Positions 35,150 through 43,990 of a DNA stretch of 64,000 nucleotides are shown here, one piece after another. The notes below the pieces were generated by a model. The model did no database searches and was not told the DNA's origin. It saw only the letters and a program-made list of their open reading frames with translations. The translations under genes and the position numbers were made by a program. This DNA is from JBNAGF01 sp049801055 (GTDB lineage Bacteria; Pseudomonadota; Alphaproteobacteria; Rhodobacterales; Rhodobacteraceae): the NCBI RefSeq assembly GCF_049801055.1, contig NZ_JBNAGF010000011.1, positions 1 through 64,000 on the forward strand, written 5' to 3'. Position 1 is the stretch's first letter. Every line of letters begins with the position of its first letter.

Positions 35150-36814
35150 TTACCGCGCGGCCCGCATGGCCGCCTGAGCGCAAAAGCAGGACGCCGCAAC
35201 GGCCCGATCAGCCCGCGCCAGCGCAAGGTCAAGCCGTTGTCGGATCTGAACAATCTCGACGGTTTCGTCCCTCGCTTTCAGACAGTCGTGCAAGCCCTTG
35301 AGAGACCAGACATTATCCGGATGAATCGAGGCGCGTCCAAGCGTCCCGCCCAGCCCAAGATCCGCGCGATAGACCGCTTCGGCCTCTTCTGTCCGCCCTT
35401 GTTCAAAAAGCAGCGCGCCAAGCGCATGCCGGGCGGGTTGCATCCAGCCCCACGGTTCATCATAGGGCAGATCGTCATCCAGTTCGACCGAACGGCGCAG
35501 ATGGGCAAAGGCGATTTCGTGATTTCCCTTGCGATACTCGATTTCTCCACGCAGCATTTCTGCTGCAATCTCAAGCAGATCTACAACGCGATTGTTGTGC
35601 AGGAGGCGGCTGTCCGGCACCCGGTCTTTGGCTGTGAGGAAACAGAGCTCTTCCGCTTCGGCTTCGGTCACACGGTCCGTGGCGGCATAGCCAAGTGCGC
35701 GGGCATAGTGGGTGGTTGCGGCGAGCGTGCGGAACAGGTCGACGTCTTCGGGCAGTTCCAGCGCTACTGCCTCGTCCCACCGGCCAAACCGGATCAGGAT
35801 ATGCGGTCCCATCGCCATATAACTTTCAAAATAGTCGGCCATGGGCGGGCTTTCGATCTGTAGCATCTCGACAGGTGTCGTGGCCCAGATCCCGTCATTG
35901 GCGCGCAGGGCAGGTTCGATCTGTCCAAGAAACAGCGCACCATAGATAGCAAAATGGTAGTTGTGCTGTCGGTAGCCCGTGTAGATGTTGAACGCGCCCT
36001 CACGGTCGTAATACCTCAGATCCGCCACGACAGCGCGTTCGTTCCAATGCACCACGTTCTGATAGTGGCCGCACAGTACATCGATATGGGTGGCCATATG
36101 CACCAGATGCCCGGCAACCGGCACCAGTGTTCGCAGAACGTCGGCTGCCTTCAACGCCTGTTCCGGGGTTGGCGACATTTCCATCAGATGGACATAGAGG
36201 TGAAGCAGGCCGGGGTGCGACATAGCCGCGGGGTTTGACTGCATGGCGGTTTCGAGAGCCTGCTGTGCCTCGAGAGTTGCGGCGCCTTCAGCGGGTTGCC
36301 CGGTTTTCAGGTCCCACATCTTCCACGGCGTCAGATTGAGGAGCGACTCGACATAGATGGTGCGCAGGTCCAGCTGGTCCGGTACGTCCTGAAAGGCCGC
36401 CCGCATTGCGTCGGCAAAAGCGTGATTCCAGTCATGCATGTTTTCGGCAAGGTCGCGCTGAGGATACCTGGCTGGCAGGGCGCGGATCAGTGCGGTTTCA
36501 ACCGGGGTGCAGCCGTCGATCCGGGCCAGCGCGGCCTGTGCCGCATCATGGGCTCGGGCCAGCGCCTTGGCGCGCCCGGCGTCGTCGAACAACTGCCACG
36601 GCATGTTGTAGTTGGGCCCTGCTGAGTAACCGATGCCCCAATGGGCCATGGCGCAAACCGGATCGTGTTCAATTGCCTTCTCGAAGCAACGCACCGCCTC
36701 TTCATGGTTGTAGCCGTAGGTCCAGATCAGACCGCGATCAAACCAGAGCTGCGCCTCGGGCGTGTTTGTGGTGATTGGACAGGTATGTACTCCGAGATCA
36801 TAATAGTCTGTCAT
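35150..36814 (-). CDS. Tetratricopeptide-repeat protein with a conserved histidine cluster
   Basis: A 554-residue cytoplasmic protein without signal or membrane segment. TPR-like helices begin at once (AQLWFDRGLIWTYGYNHEEAVRCFEKAIEHDP) and return at the C-terminus. Residues 204-256 form a histidine-rich zone: LHLYVHLMEM (His205, His209, Glu212), GHLVHMATHI (His236, His239, His243), His250 and His256, which looks like a metal or cofactor site inside a TPR superhelix. The C-terminus holds CFC. Proteins of this type are annotated only as TPR proteins. It lies downstream of the efflux gene on the same strand, 74 bases apart. The ATG at 36814 is chosen because the family start motif follows directly. 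Confidence 0.75.
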   Translation of the reverse strand: MTDYYDLGVHTCPITTNTPEAQLWFDRGLIWTYGYNHEEAVRCFEKAIEHDPVCAMAHWGIGYSAGPNYNMPWQLFDDAGRAKALARAHDAAQAALARIDGCTPVETALIRALPARYPQRDLAENMHDWNHAFADAMRAAFQDVPDQLDLRTIYVESLLNLTPWKMWDLKTGQPAEGAATLEAQQALETAMQSNPAAMSHPGLLHLYVHLMEMSPTPEQALKAADVLRTLVPVAGHLVHMATHIDVLCGHYQNVVHWNERAVVADLRYYDREGAFNIYTGYRQHNYHFAIYGALFLGQIEPALRANDGIWATTPVEMLQIESPPMADYFESYMAMGPHILIRFGRWDEAVALELPEDVDLFRTLAATTHYARALGYAATDRVTEAEAEELCFLTAKDRVPDSRLLHNNRVVDLLEIAAEMLRGEIEYRKGNHEIAFAHLRRSVELDDDLPYDEPWGWMQPARHALGALLFEQGRTEEAEAVYRADLGLGGTLGRASIHPDNVWSLKGLHDCLKARDETVEIVQIRQRLDLALARADRAVAASCFCAQAAMRAAR

Positions 36815-36888
36815 TGCGGTGCTCCCAGGATTTTGACGACTATAGATGAACTCCGCCGGTTGCCCCAACGCCGCGGCTCAGGCGCCAG

Positions 36889-38118
36889 TCATACCACCTG
36901 GCGCGCCTCGACCCGCCCCATGTGCACCATGATAACGAACCCGGCCGTTACCATAGTGAATATCCCGGCAATCAGCGGCCAGAGCGACCCGTCGAACAAC
37001 AATCCGATCGGTGCCGCGATTGCAGCCGCAAGAACTGTCGCTATGGCGCCGATCACCGAAGCGGCCATCCCTGCGATATGTCCCATGGGTTCCATCGCGA
37101 TGGCATTCAGGTTGCCAAGAGTCATCCCGGCCATGAAAAAGACGGTTGCCTGCCATGCCACGAACAGCCCGAACTCTGCGTTGAGCGACAGCGAGGCACC
37201 GGTCGCAAGGGCCATGCCGCCGCTGAGGATGATCTGGGCACCCAATGTCCATGTCACCAGCCAGCGCATTCCCAGTCGCATGACCAGTGCTGCGTTGAGC
37301 AAACTGGCAGATCCGGAAATCAGCGCAACCAGACCGAACCAGACCGGAAAGCTTTCGGCGCGGCCAAAGATTTCGTCATAGATCTGCTGCACCATTGTCA
37401 GCATGGTGAACAGCGTGCCCATGCAAAGGGTCTGAACAATGATCGACAGGCGCACCGTTGGGTGGGTCAGCATTTCTCGCACCGCGCCCAACAGTAACGC
37501 CGCTCGGAACGGGCGACGATTCTCGGGGGGGAGCGACTCGGGCAGGCGAAGCCCCATCCAAAACAGGGTGACCAGTGAAAATAGAACGAAGCATAAGAAG
37601 ATAGCGCGCCACCCGGCAACCGCGATGACACCCGCACCCAGCAGTGGTGCGATGGCCGGAACAAGGGTGAAAATCATCATGGCAAATGAGACAATCCGCG
37701 CCATTTCCCGGCCCGCGTAGAGGTCGCGGACGACCGCCATAGCGACAACGCGGGGCCCGGCAGCCCCGAGCCCCTGAAGAACCCTAGCGGCCAGAACAAG
37801 CTCGAGCGAAGAGCTGGCCCAAGCCACGCCGGCAGCAACGATATAGAGTGCAGCACCTGCATAGATCACCGGTTTGCGGCCAAGCGTGTCCGACAAGGGG
37901 CCGGTAAAGAAGGTGCCAAGCCCCATTCCCAGAACGAAAGAGGTCAGGATCAGTTGTGCGCGGTTCGGGTCATCCGGGCTCAGCTCCTGACCGATTTCCG
38001 GTAGGGCAGGCAGCATTGCGTCGATTGAAAAGGCAATGGTTGCAAACATCATTGCCGTCAGGGCGATAAATTCGCCTTTGCCCATGACCGGCTGTGCTGG
38101 ACGGGTATCGGAAACCAT
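36889..38118 (-). CDS. Multidrug efflux MFS transporter, Bcr/CflA family
   Basis: A 409-residue 12-span major-facilitator drug/proton antiporter. The Bcr/CflA pattern is seen: an N-terminal MLPALPEIGQEL, motif A GPLSDTLGRKPVIYAG, and ARVLQGLGAAGPRVVAMAVVRDLYAG in the fourth span. Substrates (bicyclomycin, chloramphenicol and others are known for the family) cannot be predicted. It may share a transcript with the downstream TPR gene. Confidence 0.9.
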   Translation of the reverse strand: MVSDTRPAQPVMGKGEFIALTAMMFATIAFSIDAMLPALPEIGQELSPDDPNRAQLILTSFVLGMGLGTFFTGPLSDTLGRKPVIYAGAALYIVAAGVAWASSSLELVLAARVLQGLGAAGPRVVAMAVVRDLYAGREMARIVSFAMMIFTLVPAIAPLLGAGVIAVAGWRAIFLCFVLFSLVTLFWMGLRLPESLPPENRRPFRAALLLGAVREMLTHPTVRLSIIVQTLCMGTLFTMLTMVQQIYDEIFGRAESFPVWFGLVALISGSASLLNAALVMRLGMRWLVTWTLGAQIILSGGMALATGASLSLNAEFGLFVAWQATVFFMAGMTLGNLNAIAMEPMGHIAGMAASVIGAIATVLAAAIAAPIGLLFDGSLWPLIAGIFTMVTAGFVIMVHMGRVEARQVV

Positions 38119-38220
38119 GACGAACTCCTTACCTAAGGGGCGGTATCACGCCCTCCGTTATTCGGGCCAGTTGCCTGATCGCACAGACCTATGTGTGAAT
38201 TTGCAAAGGTCGTGAACCTG

Positions 38221-38613
38221 TTAAGGTTTCGGGTAGTCTGGGGCTTCGGGGGGCGAGGGCGGGTTTGGCGGGTCGTCCTCGTTGGCCGGCTCGCCCGACG
38301 CGCCAGACCCATTTCCTAGCCTTGCGAACAGCCATTCGGCATGTTCCTCGCGTTTTCTCATGTGATAGAGGGCGAATTGCTGGATCGCCACGGCAAAGAT
38401 GCCAAGACCGACAAAGATGAAACCGGTGGCACCGATCTTTCCCAAGGCCGTTGCGGGAACCAGTTCGCCATATCCGACCGTTGAAATGCTCACCACGGTG
38501 AAAAAGTATGAGTCCAGCCAGCTCCAGCCCTCGACAATCCGAAAGAACACGGTTCCCAGCAGAACGATGCCCACAAGGCTGTAGATGATTGTGAAGGCCT
38601 TGAACTGTTTCAT
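38221..38613 (-). CDS. Small two-TM potassium channel protein
   Basis: A 130-residue membrane protein with one complete ion-channel-2 pore domain: span 1 (YSLVGIVLLGTVFFRI), pore helix with the exact K+ selectivity filter TVGYG at 45-49, and span 2 (ATGFIFVGLGIFAVAIQQFAL). A short Pro-rich tail follows; there is no RCK or cyclic-nucleotide domain, so gating must come from elsewhere. The ATG at 38613 overlaps the end of the FrnE-like gene (stop at 38624) closely enough for co-transcription, with ten bases between them. Confidence 0.88.
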   Translation of the reverse strand: MKQFKAFTIIYSLVGIVLLGTVFFRIVEGWSWLDSYFFTVVSISTVGYGELVPATALGKIGATGFIFVGLGIFAVAIQQFALYHMRKREEHAEWLFARLGNGSGASGEPANEDDPPNPPSPPEAPDYPKP

Positions 38614-38623
38614 CTGCTGTCTG

Positions 38624-39271
38624 TCACGAGGCGACTTGTTCGGAAATTTCCTTGATGACCTTTGCCCACAACTCGGGAGGCTGCGCGCCAGGCACGGCGT
38701 GCTGGTTTGCGACAATGAAAGTCGGCACTGAGGTGATGCCCATTTCGCGGGAATGGGCGTCGCGGTCGCGGATCATCTGCCGGTCCTCATCCGTGGCCAG
38801 CAATTTTAGGATCACGGCAGCATCCATACCGCACCCGTCTGCGACATCGGCCAGAACCTCATGGCTGCCGATGTCCCGGCCTTCCACGAAATAGGCGTGA
38901 AACAGCGCGTCAACGGCTTCGGTCTGCTTGTGCTCGATGCCGGCCCAGTGGATCAGCCGGTGCGCGTCTAGCGTGTTCGGCGTGACCTGCATGGCCTCGA
39001 AATTGATCGACAGCCCGGCTTGTTTGGCGTGTTCCACGACCGGGGCATAGGCCTTGACCGCTCCCTCCTTGCCGCCGAACTTGCCTTCGAGATAGGCGCG
39101 CCGGTCCATGCCGCCATCGGGCATGTCCGGGTTGAGCTGAAAGGGATGCCACTCGATCACGAAGGGATGGTTCGGGATCTCGGCCAGCGCCTTGTCCAGA
39201 TTGGTTTTGCCAATGTAGCACCACGGGCAAATCGGGTCGGAAAGAATGTCGAGCTTAACGGTCTGGGTCAT
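38624..39271 (-). CDS. DsbA-family oxidoreductase, FrnE-like
   Basis: A 215-residue thioredoxin-fold protein with the active-site motif CPWC at residues 15-18 and no signal peptide, hence cytoplasmic like FrnE of Deinococcus. It shows the FrnE marks WHPFQLNPDMP, the central helical insertion and GITSVPTFIV with the cis-proline. It probably acts on disulfides in the cytoplasm; a role as isomerase (2-hydroxychromene-2-carboxylate isomerases share the fold) is less likely with an intact CxxC. Its start overlaps the acyl-CoA ligase stop by ATGA. Confidence 0.9.
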   Translation of the reverse strand: MTQTVKLDILSDPICPWCYIGKTNLDKALAEIPNHPFVIEWHPFQLNPDMPDGGMDRRAYLEGKFGGKEGAVKAYAPVVEHAKQAGLSINFEAMQVTPNTLDAHRLIHWAGIEHKQTEAVDALFHAYFVEGRDIGSHEVLADVADGCGMDAAVILKLLATDEDRQMIRDRDAHSREMGITSVPTFIVANQHAVPGAQPPELWAKVIKEISEQVAS

Positions 39272-40782
39272 GTATTGGCCTTGAAATAAGCGGGCAGGGC
39301 CCGGCGCAGAAGTTTGCCGTTGCCACCCATGGGCAGCTCGGAAAGGTGAATGTAGGCGCGCGGCTGCTTGTAGCGGGCCAGACGGGTTTCCACATAGGCG
39401 TTCAGGTCGTCGGCGTCCAGTTCGGCAGGTCCGGTGTAAAAAGCGGCGATGATGAACGTGTCCTCTTTCACCTCGACGGCCGCAGCACCAGCCTGTGTGA
39501 TCCCCGGGTGTTTCGACAGCACGTCTTCGACCTCGACCGGCGACACCCGGTAGCCGCCCGCATTCATCATGTCGTCGTCGCGCCCGAGATAGAGGATCTG
39601 CCCGTCTACCGCCATCGCGCCCTGATCGCCGGTCAGGAACCACTCGCCCTGCATGCGCGCTTCGGCCTCGTCCGGGGCGTTGAGATAGCCCAGCATCAGG
39701 CCGGGATCCGATCGGTGAATGGCGATGGTTCCTTCTTCACCCTGCGGGACCGGACCGTCCGGCCCGAGGATGGCCACCTTTCGCCCCGGTTGAGGTTGGC
39801 CCAACGCTTCGCCTCTGGCGGGATGATCGGGGCTGGAAGAGATAAAGGTCGAACACTCGGACATGCCATAGGCTTCGAAGAGCTCCGTCCCGGTGACCGC
39901 GCCCCAGGTTTCGTGCAGGTGTCGCGATAGCTTTTCACCGGCACACAGCCCGTGCCGGAGATGAGGCAATTTCAGCCCTTCGGATTGATGAAGAATCTTC
40001 CTGTAAACGCCCGGAGCTGCAGCAAAAATCGTGGCCTCATGAGCGGCCAGAAGTCCGGGCAGAGAAGCGATGTTTGTGCCGGGTTCCGGTATCAGCGCGG
40101 TCGCGCCAATGGTCCATGGATCCATCAGACCTGTGCCAAGCGTGTAGGTCCAGTTGAATGCACCGGCATGGCACAGCCTGTCGTCGGACCTGAGTCCATA
40201 CCATCCGTCAACCATCATCTGCCGGGCCCAGATCGCCCGGTGGGCATGGGCCACGGCCCTCGGCTTCCCGGACGTTCCCGAGGTGTAGACGACATAGGCC
40301 ATCCTGTCGGGATCGCCCATTGCCCAGTCGCAGGCGGGCAGGTCGCGCATCTGTTGCAGCGTTTCAATGTCGATCTGGCGCGGGTGATCGGCGCAGGCCA
40401 CCTTGGGATCGCGCAGAACCGCAGCAGGATTCAGCTCTGCGATCACCTTGGCAGTTTCTGGCTCGGTCAGCTGTGACGAAGTCGGAACCGGCACGATTCC
40501 GGCGGCTATGGCGCCGAGATATGCGACTGGGAAATCCACCGTGTTGCCTAGCCGCATTAGAACGATTTCGCCGGGTTTTATTCCCGATTGCAGCAATCCG
40601 TTCCCGGTCGCCCGTACAGATGCCGCAAGAGCACCGAAACTCCAGTTGTCCGTGGTCTCGGAACCGAGCACGGAAAGCGCGGTTTTCTCGGCCATGTCAG
40701 TGGCGTGACGCAGCACATGTGCAGCCAGATTGAACGGAGCCGGACAGGGCGCTGGCGGGCCTTGATCAAATACAGAGAGCAT
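39268..40782 (-). CDS. AMP-binding acyl-CoA ligase
   Basis: A 504-residue adenylate-forming enzyme that joins a carboxylic acid to coenzyme A. The ATP signature YTSGTSGKPRA (about residue 170), the AYGMSE motif, TGDQGAM and the C-terminal GRDDDMMNAGGYRVSP hinge and GKLLRR lysine are all present. It is shorter than acetyl-CoA synthetase and resembles the benzoate/medium-chain ligases, but the substrate is not predictable. It is divergent from an XRE-cupin regulator 67 bases away, which may control it according to a small-molecule ligand. Confidence 0.87.
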   Translation of the reverse strand: MLSVFDQGPPAPCPAPFNLAAHVLRHATDMAEKTALSVLGSETTDNWSFGALAASVRATGNGLLQSGIKPGEIVLMRLGNTVDFPVAYLGAIAAGIVPVPTSSQLTEPETAKVIAELNPAAVLRDPKVACADHPRQIDIETLQQMRDLPACDWAMGDPDRMAYVVYTSGTSGKPRAVAHAHRAIWARQMMVDGWYGLRSDDRLCHAGAFNWTYTLGTGLMDPWTIGATALIPEPGTNIASLPGLLAAHEATIFAAAPGVYRKILHQSEGLKLPHLRHGLCAGEKLSRHLHETWGAVTGTELFEAYGMSECSTFISSSPDHPARGEALGQPQPGRKVAILGPDGPVPQGEEGTIAIHRSDPGLMLGYLNAPDEAEARMQGEWFLTGDQGAMAVDGQILYLGRDDDMMNAGGYRVSPVEVEDVLSKHPGITQAGAAAVEVKEDTFIIAAFYTGPAELDADDLNAYVETRLARYKQPRAYIHLSELPMGGNGKLLRRALPAYFKANT

Positions 40783-40849
40783 GGGGCCGTGGCTAGCCCG
40801 GCAAAGCCTGCGTTGCAAGGTGTTCCGGCGCGGCTTATAGACAGAACTC

Positions 40850-41473
40850 ATGGCAGGCCATGACCCTAAATCGCTGATCCGCATCGCCCGTGACAACGGA
40901 GCCGGAACCGAGGCCGAGCCTCTGGATCTTGGCCTTCGGGTTCGAGAACTTCGAAAAGCTCGGGACTGGACCTTGGAGCAGGCGGCCGGACAGGCCGGGC
41001 TTGCTCGGTCGACGCTGTCAAAAATCGAAAACGGACAGATGTCGCCGACCTATGACGCGCTCAAGAAATTGGCGGTGGGGCTCGAGATATCGGTGCCGCA
41101 GCTGTTCACGCCGCCGCAGCGCGATCAGGTCAACGGCCGCATGGCTCATACCAGATCCGGCGAGGGGACCGCGCAGGCTACCGCGACGTATGAGCACGAA
41201 CTGCTGGCCGAAGCGTTGACGAAAAAGCAGATGCTGCCATACCGCGCCCGCGTGCGCGCAAGATCAATGGACGAGTTTGACGGCTGGGTCCGCCACGATG
41301 GCGAAGAGTTTCTATATGTCCTCACCGGCGTCATCCAGTTGTTCACAGAGTTTTATGAACCGATCGAGATGCGCCGGGGCGACAGCGCCTACTACGACGC
41401 AAGCATGGGGCATAACGTGATTTCGATCAGCGACGAGGATGCCATGATCCTCTGGGTGACGTCCCTGACCTGA
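40850..41473 (+). CDS. XRE-family transcriptional regulator with cupin sensor domain
   Basis: A 207-residue one-component regulator. The helix-turn-helix is at about 25-80 (LRKARDWTLEQAAGQAGLARSTLSKIENGQMSPTYDALKKLA shortened here to its HTH core) and a C-terminal cupin at about 135-205 (HDGEEFLYVLTGVIQLF, then GDSAYYDASMGHNVIS). Such proteins bind a small ligand through the cupin. It is divergent from the acyl-CoA ligase operon, so that operon is the likely target, though this is inferred from position. Confidence 0.88.
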   Translation: MAGHDPKSLIRIARDNGAGTEAEPLDLGLRVRELRKARDWTLEQAAGQAGLARSTLSKIENGQMSPTYDALKKLAVGLEISVPQLFTPPQRDQVNGRMAHTRSGEGTAQATATYEHELLAEALTKKQMLPYRARVRARSMDEFDGWVRHDGEEFLYVLTGVIQLFTEFYEPIEMRRGDSAYYDASMGHNVISISDEDAMILWVTSLT

Positions 41474-41524
41474 AAGCCGTGCACTACGACTCTGCAAGCC
41501 TGACGCAGCAGGCTGACCAGAACG

Positions 41525-41749
41525 TCAGTCGTCCATTTCGCGGCTGAGGGATTCCACAAACAGGAAATCCTCAAACTCTTCGCGGGCTTCTGTCACGGTA
41601 AGTTGGTGGGTTTCGGCAAGATGCGCCTCGAACCGGTTACGGTCCAGTTTCAGGAACGGCATCGAGGAATCATCCAGATGCGGAAAACGTGATTTTACAC
41701 GCGGAAACGACGACGCCCAGTCCTGCGTGAGATCTGTCCATTTCATCAT
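41525..41749 (-). CDS. Small conserved-looking hypothetical protein
   Basis: A 74-residue, acidic, soluble protein (MMKWTDLTQDW... to ...ESLSREMDD) without signal peptide or cysteine. I do not recognise a family. AAAGGAC lies eleven bases before the paired ATG codons. Sequence upstream of this start is AT-rich and does not look coding. It lies between the regulator and the solute-binding protein gene. Confidence 0.55.
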   Translation of the reverse strand: MMKWTDLTQDWASSFPRVKSRFPHLDDSSMPFLKLDRNRFEAHLAETHQLTVTEAREEFEDFLFVESLSREMDD

Positions 41750-41833
41750 TTTGAGCGGTCCTTTCCCAGTGACCAAGAACGCTCCTCCCAAAGGCACGTT
41801 AGAAATGTAACTATTTCCATAGCACCGGGCAAA

Positions 41834-41868
41834 ATGCCGCATACTTAAATTGCATGTTTTCTCGGCAT
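41834..41868. terminator. Possible stem-loop downstream of the solute-binding protein gene
   Basis: ATGCCG (41834-41839) pairs with CGGCAT (41863-41868), with a second inner pairing. TTT follows on the minus strand and CTTTTTT on the plus strand. It lies in an AT-rich 236-base gap and could end the gene at 41986-43800. Confidence 0.35.
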
Positions 41869-41985
41869 CTTTTTTCTTCAGGTTGCGTAAATTCCAAGTC
41901 GAGAACAATTTTAAGTTGCATTGCTCTAGTGCTGCGGAGTGTTCGAAACCAGTTGCCAACGCACAGCGATTCGAACTTGGCCACG

Positions 41986-43800
41986 CTAGTCCTCGTACCA
42001 CCAGACGTCGGGCATAAAGCCAGGACGGTCACCGTAGATTGGCAGATGCTCGGGGTATTTCAGATGCCGCGAATGGGCAATGCGCCCGACATCATACTGC
42101 CAGATCGGGATGACATAGCGCCCTGTTGTCAGGATCCGGTCGAGCGCCCGGACGGCTGCCGTGAACTCTTCCTGGGTTTCGGTCGACAGCATGCGGTCGA
42201 TCATCGCCTCGGCAGCCGGCGAGTCCATTCCCATCAGGTTGCGCGACCCGGGGTCCTCGACACCATCGCTGCCCCAGTACAGGCGCTGTTCGTTGCCCGG
42301 TGACAGTGACAGATCGCGACGAAAGGTAGTCATGTCGAAATCGTATGCGGTTTGGCGTGCCGTGAACTGGGCGTTATCGACCGTGGTTGTTTCGACCGAG
42401 ATGCCCAGACGCTCCAGCGCTCGCGCATAAAGCTCGATCACTGTTTGCATATCGCCGTCGCCCTGACGCAGCAGGACCTGAAACCGGAATGGGCGGCTTT
42501 GGGCATCGCGCAGCTCGCCATCCTGCACGGTCCAGCCGGCTTCATTCAGGAACTTCATGGCTGCACGCAGATTGCCGCGGTTTCGGGCCGAGCCATCGCC
42601 GACCGGCAGGGCGTATCCCTCAAGCGCACCTGGCAACAGATCATCGACGTGTGATTCAAGGAGTTCGCGAACAGCGCCTGCCGCCGGTCCGGGCTGCATC
42701 CCGAGCACCGAGTTCGAAAAATAGGAGGCGATCCGGGGCTGTGCGCCCCCGGTCATCGTGTCGTTTATATATTCGAAATTGAAGGCAAGGAGCATCGCCT
42801 CGCGCACGCGCCAGTCATTAAACGGCGCCCGTCGTGTGTTCATGACGAACCCGGTCATGCCCGATGGGCGCTGGTGCGGAATCTCGGATTTGATCACGTC
42901 GCCGCGCTCGACGGCCGGGAAATCATATTGTCTGTCCCACTTCTCAGCGTTGAACTCGCGAATGGCGGTCAGCTCGCCGGCCTTGAACGCTTCGAACAGA
43001 ACCGTGCCATCGCCATAGAACTCGATCCTCATTTCATCGAGATTGTGCGTGCCGCGCCGAAATGGCAGATCACGGCCCCAATATTCGGGATTTCGGTGCA
43101 GGGTCAGGAACCGCCCGGCTTCGAAATCCTTGACGACGTAAGGGCCGGTGCCGATCGGGATGTCATCAAGACCGGACGCTGCGAAGTCCTTGCCCTCCCA
43201 TTGGGCCTTTTTAAGGATGGGGCGCAATCCGGCAATCAGGGCAAGTTCCCGGTTGTCGCCACTGAATGTAAGCCGGATGGAGCGGGGGCCGGTCTGTTCG
43301 ATGCTCGCAATCTGCGACCAGAGCCCACGATACCGGGGATGCCCTTCCTCTCCGAGAATCTGGTAGGACCAGAGGACATCCTCGACTGTGACCGGGCTTC
43401 CGTCAGAGAATCGGGCTTCCTCACGAAGCGTGAATTCGACCCAAGAACGGTCCGGCGCAGCCTCAACCGATTCGGCCAACAGCCCATAAAGAGTGAACGG
43501 TTCGTCCCAGGATCGGCCCATCAGGCTCTCGTATCCCCAAAACCGAAATTGCCACGGAGCGGTGCCTTTGAGCACAAACGGATTGAGGCTGTCGAACCCG
43601 CCGGTGTTGCCGAATACCACACGCCCGCCTTTGGGAGCATCCGGGTTGGCATACGGCAGAGACACAAAATCCGGTGGGAGGGCGGGCTCTCCATACATAG
43701 CTATGCCATGAACCGATTCTGCCTCCCCATTTCCGGCGAGGCAAATGAGGGTGAATCCGGCGATCAGTGACCGACGAAGAGAGAAAAAATCTGGTCGCAC
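41986..43800 (-). CDS. Extracellular solute-binding protein, family 5 (peptide type)
   Basis: A 604-residue periplasmic binding protein of the oligopeptide/dipeptide ABC class, close in layout to YejA. The signal peptide ends near residue 27 (CLAGNGEAES). Landmarks are GKGGRVVFGN-type start of the mature domain (PDAPKGGRVVFGNTGGFDSLNPF), FTLREEARFSDGSPVTVEDVLWSY and a C-terminal IWQYDVGRIAHSRHLK. No permease or ATPase gene is adjacent on either side, so it must work with a transporter encoded elsewhere. Confidence 0.9.
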   Translation of the reverse strand: MRPDFFSLRRSLIAGFTLICLAGNGEAESVHGIAMYGEPALPPDFVSLPYANPDAPKGGRVVFGNTGGFDSLNPFVLKGTAPWQFRFWGYESLMGRSWDEPFTLYGLLAESVEAAPDRSWVEFTLREEARFSDGSPVTVEDVLWSYQILGEEGHPRYRGLWSQIASIEQTGPRSIRLTFSGDNRELALIAGLRPILKKAQWEGKDFAASGLDDIPIGTGPYVVKDFEAGRFLTLHRNPEYWGRDLPFRRGTHNLDEMRIEFYGDGTVLFEAFKAGELTAIREFNAEKWDRQYDFPAVERGDVIKSEIPHQRPSGMTGFVMNTRRAPFNDWRVREAMLLAFNFEYINDTMTGGAQPRIASYFSNSVLGMQPGPAAGAVRELLESHVDDLLPGALEGYALPVGDGSARNRGNLRAAMKFLNEAGWTVQDGELRDAQSRPFRFQVLLRQGDGDMQTVIELYARALERLGISVETTTVDNAQFTARQTAYDFDMTTFRRDLSLSPGNEQRLYWGSDGVEDPGSRNLMGMDSPAAEAMIDRMLSTETQEEFTAAVRALDRILTTGRYVIPIWQYDVGRIAHSRHLKYPEHLPIYGDRPGFMPDVWWYED

Positions 43801-43879
43801 TTTGGCAACAATCCTGCTCAGGCCTTATTTTGTTAAGCTTCAACGTAACGGTGGTTTTACGTCTTTTCAAACTTTTAGC

Positions 43880-43908
43880 TTGGATGCCGCGGGGGAATTG
43901 CTTATAAA
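43880..43908 (+). promoter_or_regulatory. Candidate promoter of the sRNA-like unit
   Basis: A TATAAA box (43903-43908) is 17 bases after TTGGAT (43880-43885). The -10 box matches the sigma-70 consensus in five of six positions; the -35 box matches in only three. Confidence 0.45.
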
Positions 43909-43913
43909 GGGAT

Positions 43914-43990
43914 CACTGCTCGATAGGTTTCTTGCCTGTATGAAACCTGCCTCAATAACTTAACGCCCGCTTCGTGCGGGCGTTTTTTTT
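43914..43990 (+). ncRNA. Candidate small RNA of about 77 bases
   Basis: From the predicted start near 43914 the RNA would form a hairpin with a perfect 7-bp stem (AGGTTTC 43925-43931, GAAACCT 43942-43948), a short unpaired stretch, then a strong terminator. No plus-strand gene precedes it: the neighbour upstream is on the minus strand. Promoter, two stem-loops and an eight-T end within 110 bases make a compact sRNA gene. Nothing in it identifies a known RNA family. Confidence 0.5.
43962..43990 (+). terminator. Strong intrinsic terminator without an upstream gene
   Basis: A 9-bp stem AACGCCCGC/GCGGGCGTT with loop TTCGT, followed by eight T residues. It can act only on the plus strand, and no plus-strand coding sequence lies before it within 2 kb. 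Confidence 0.88.

Noticed and set aside
43745..43963. A 72-codon plus-strand open frame ending just before the strong terminator at 43962
   Set aside because: It begins inside the solute-binding protein gene on the opposite strand, has no ribosome-binding site and no protein character. The terminator is better explained by a short RNA starting near 43914.
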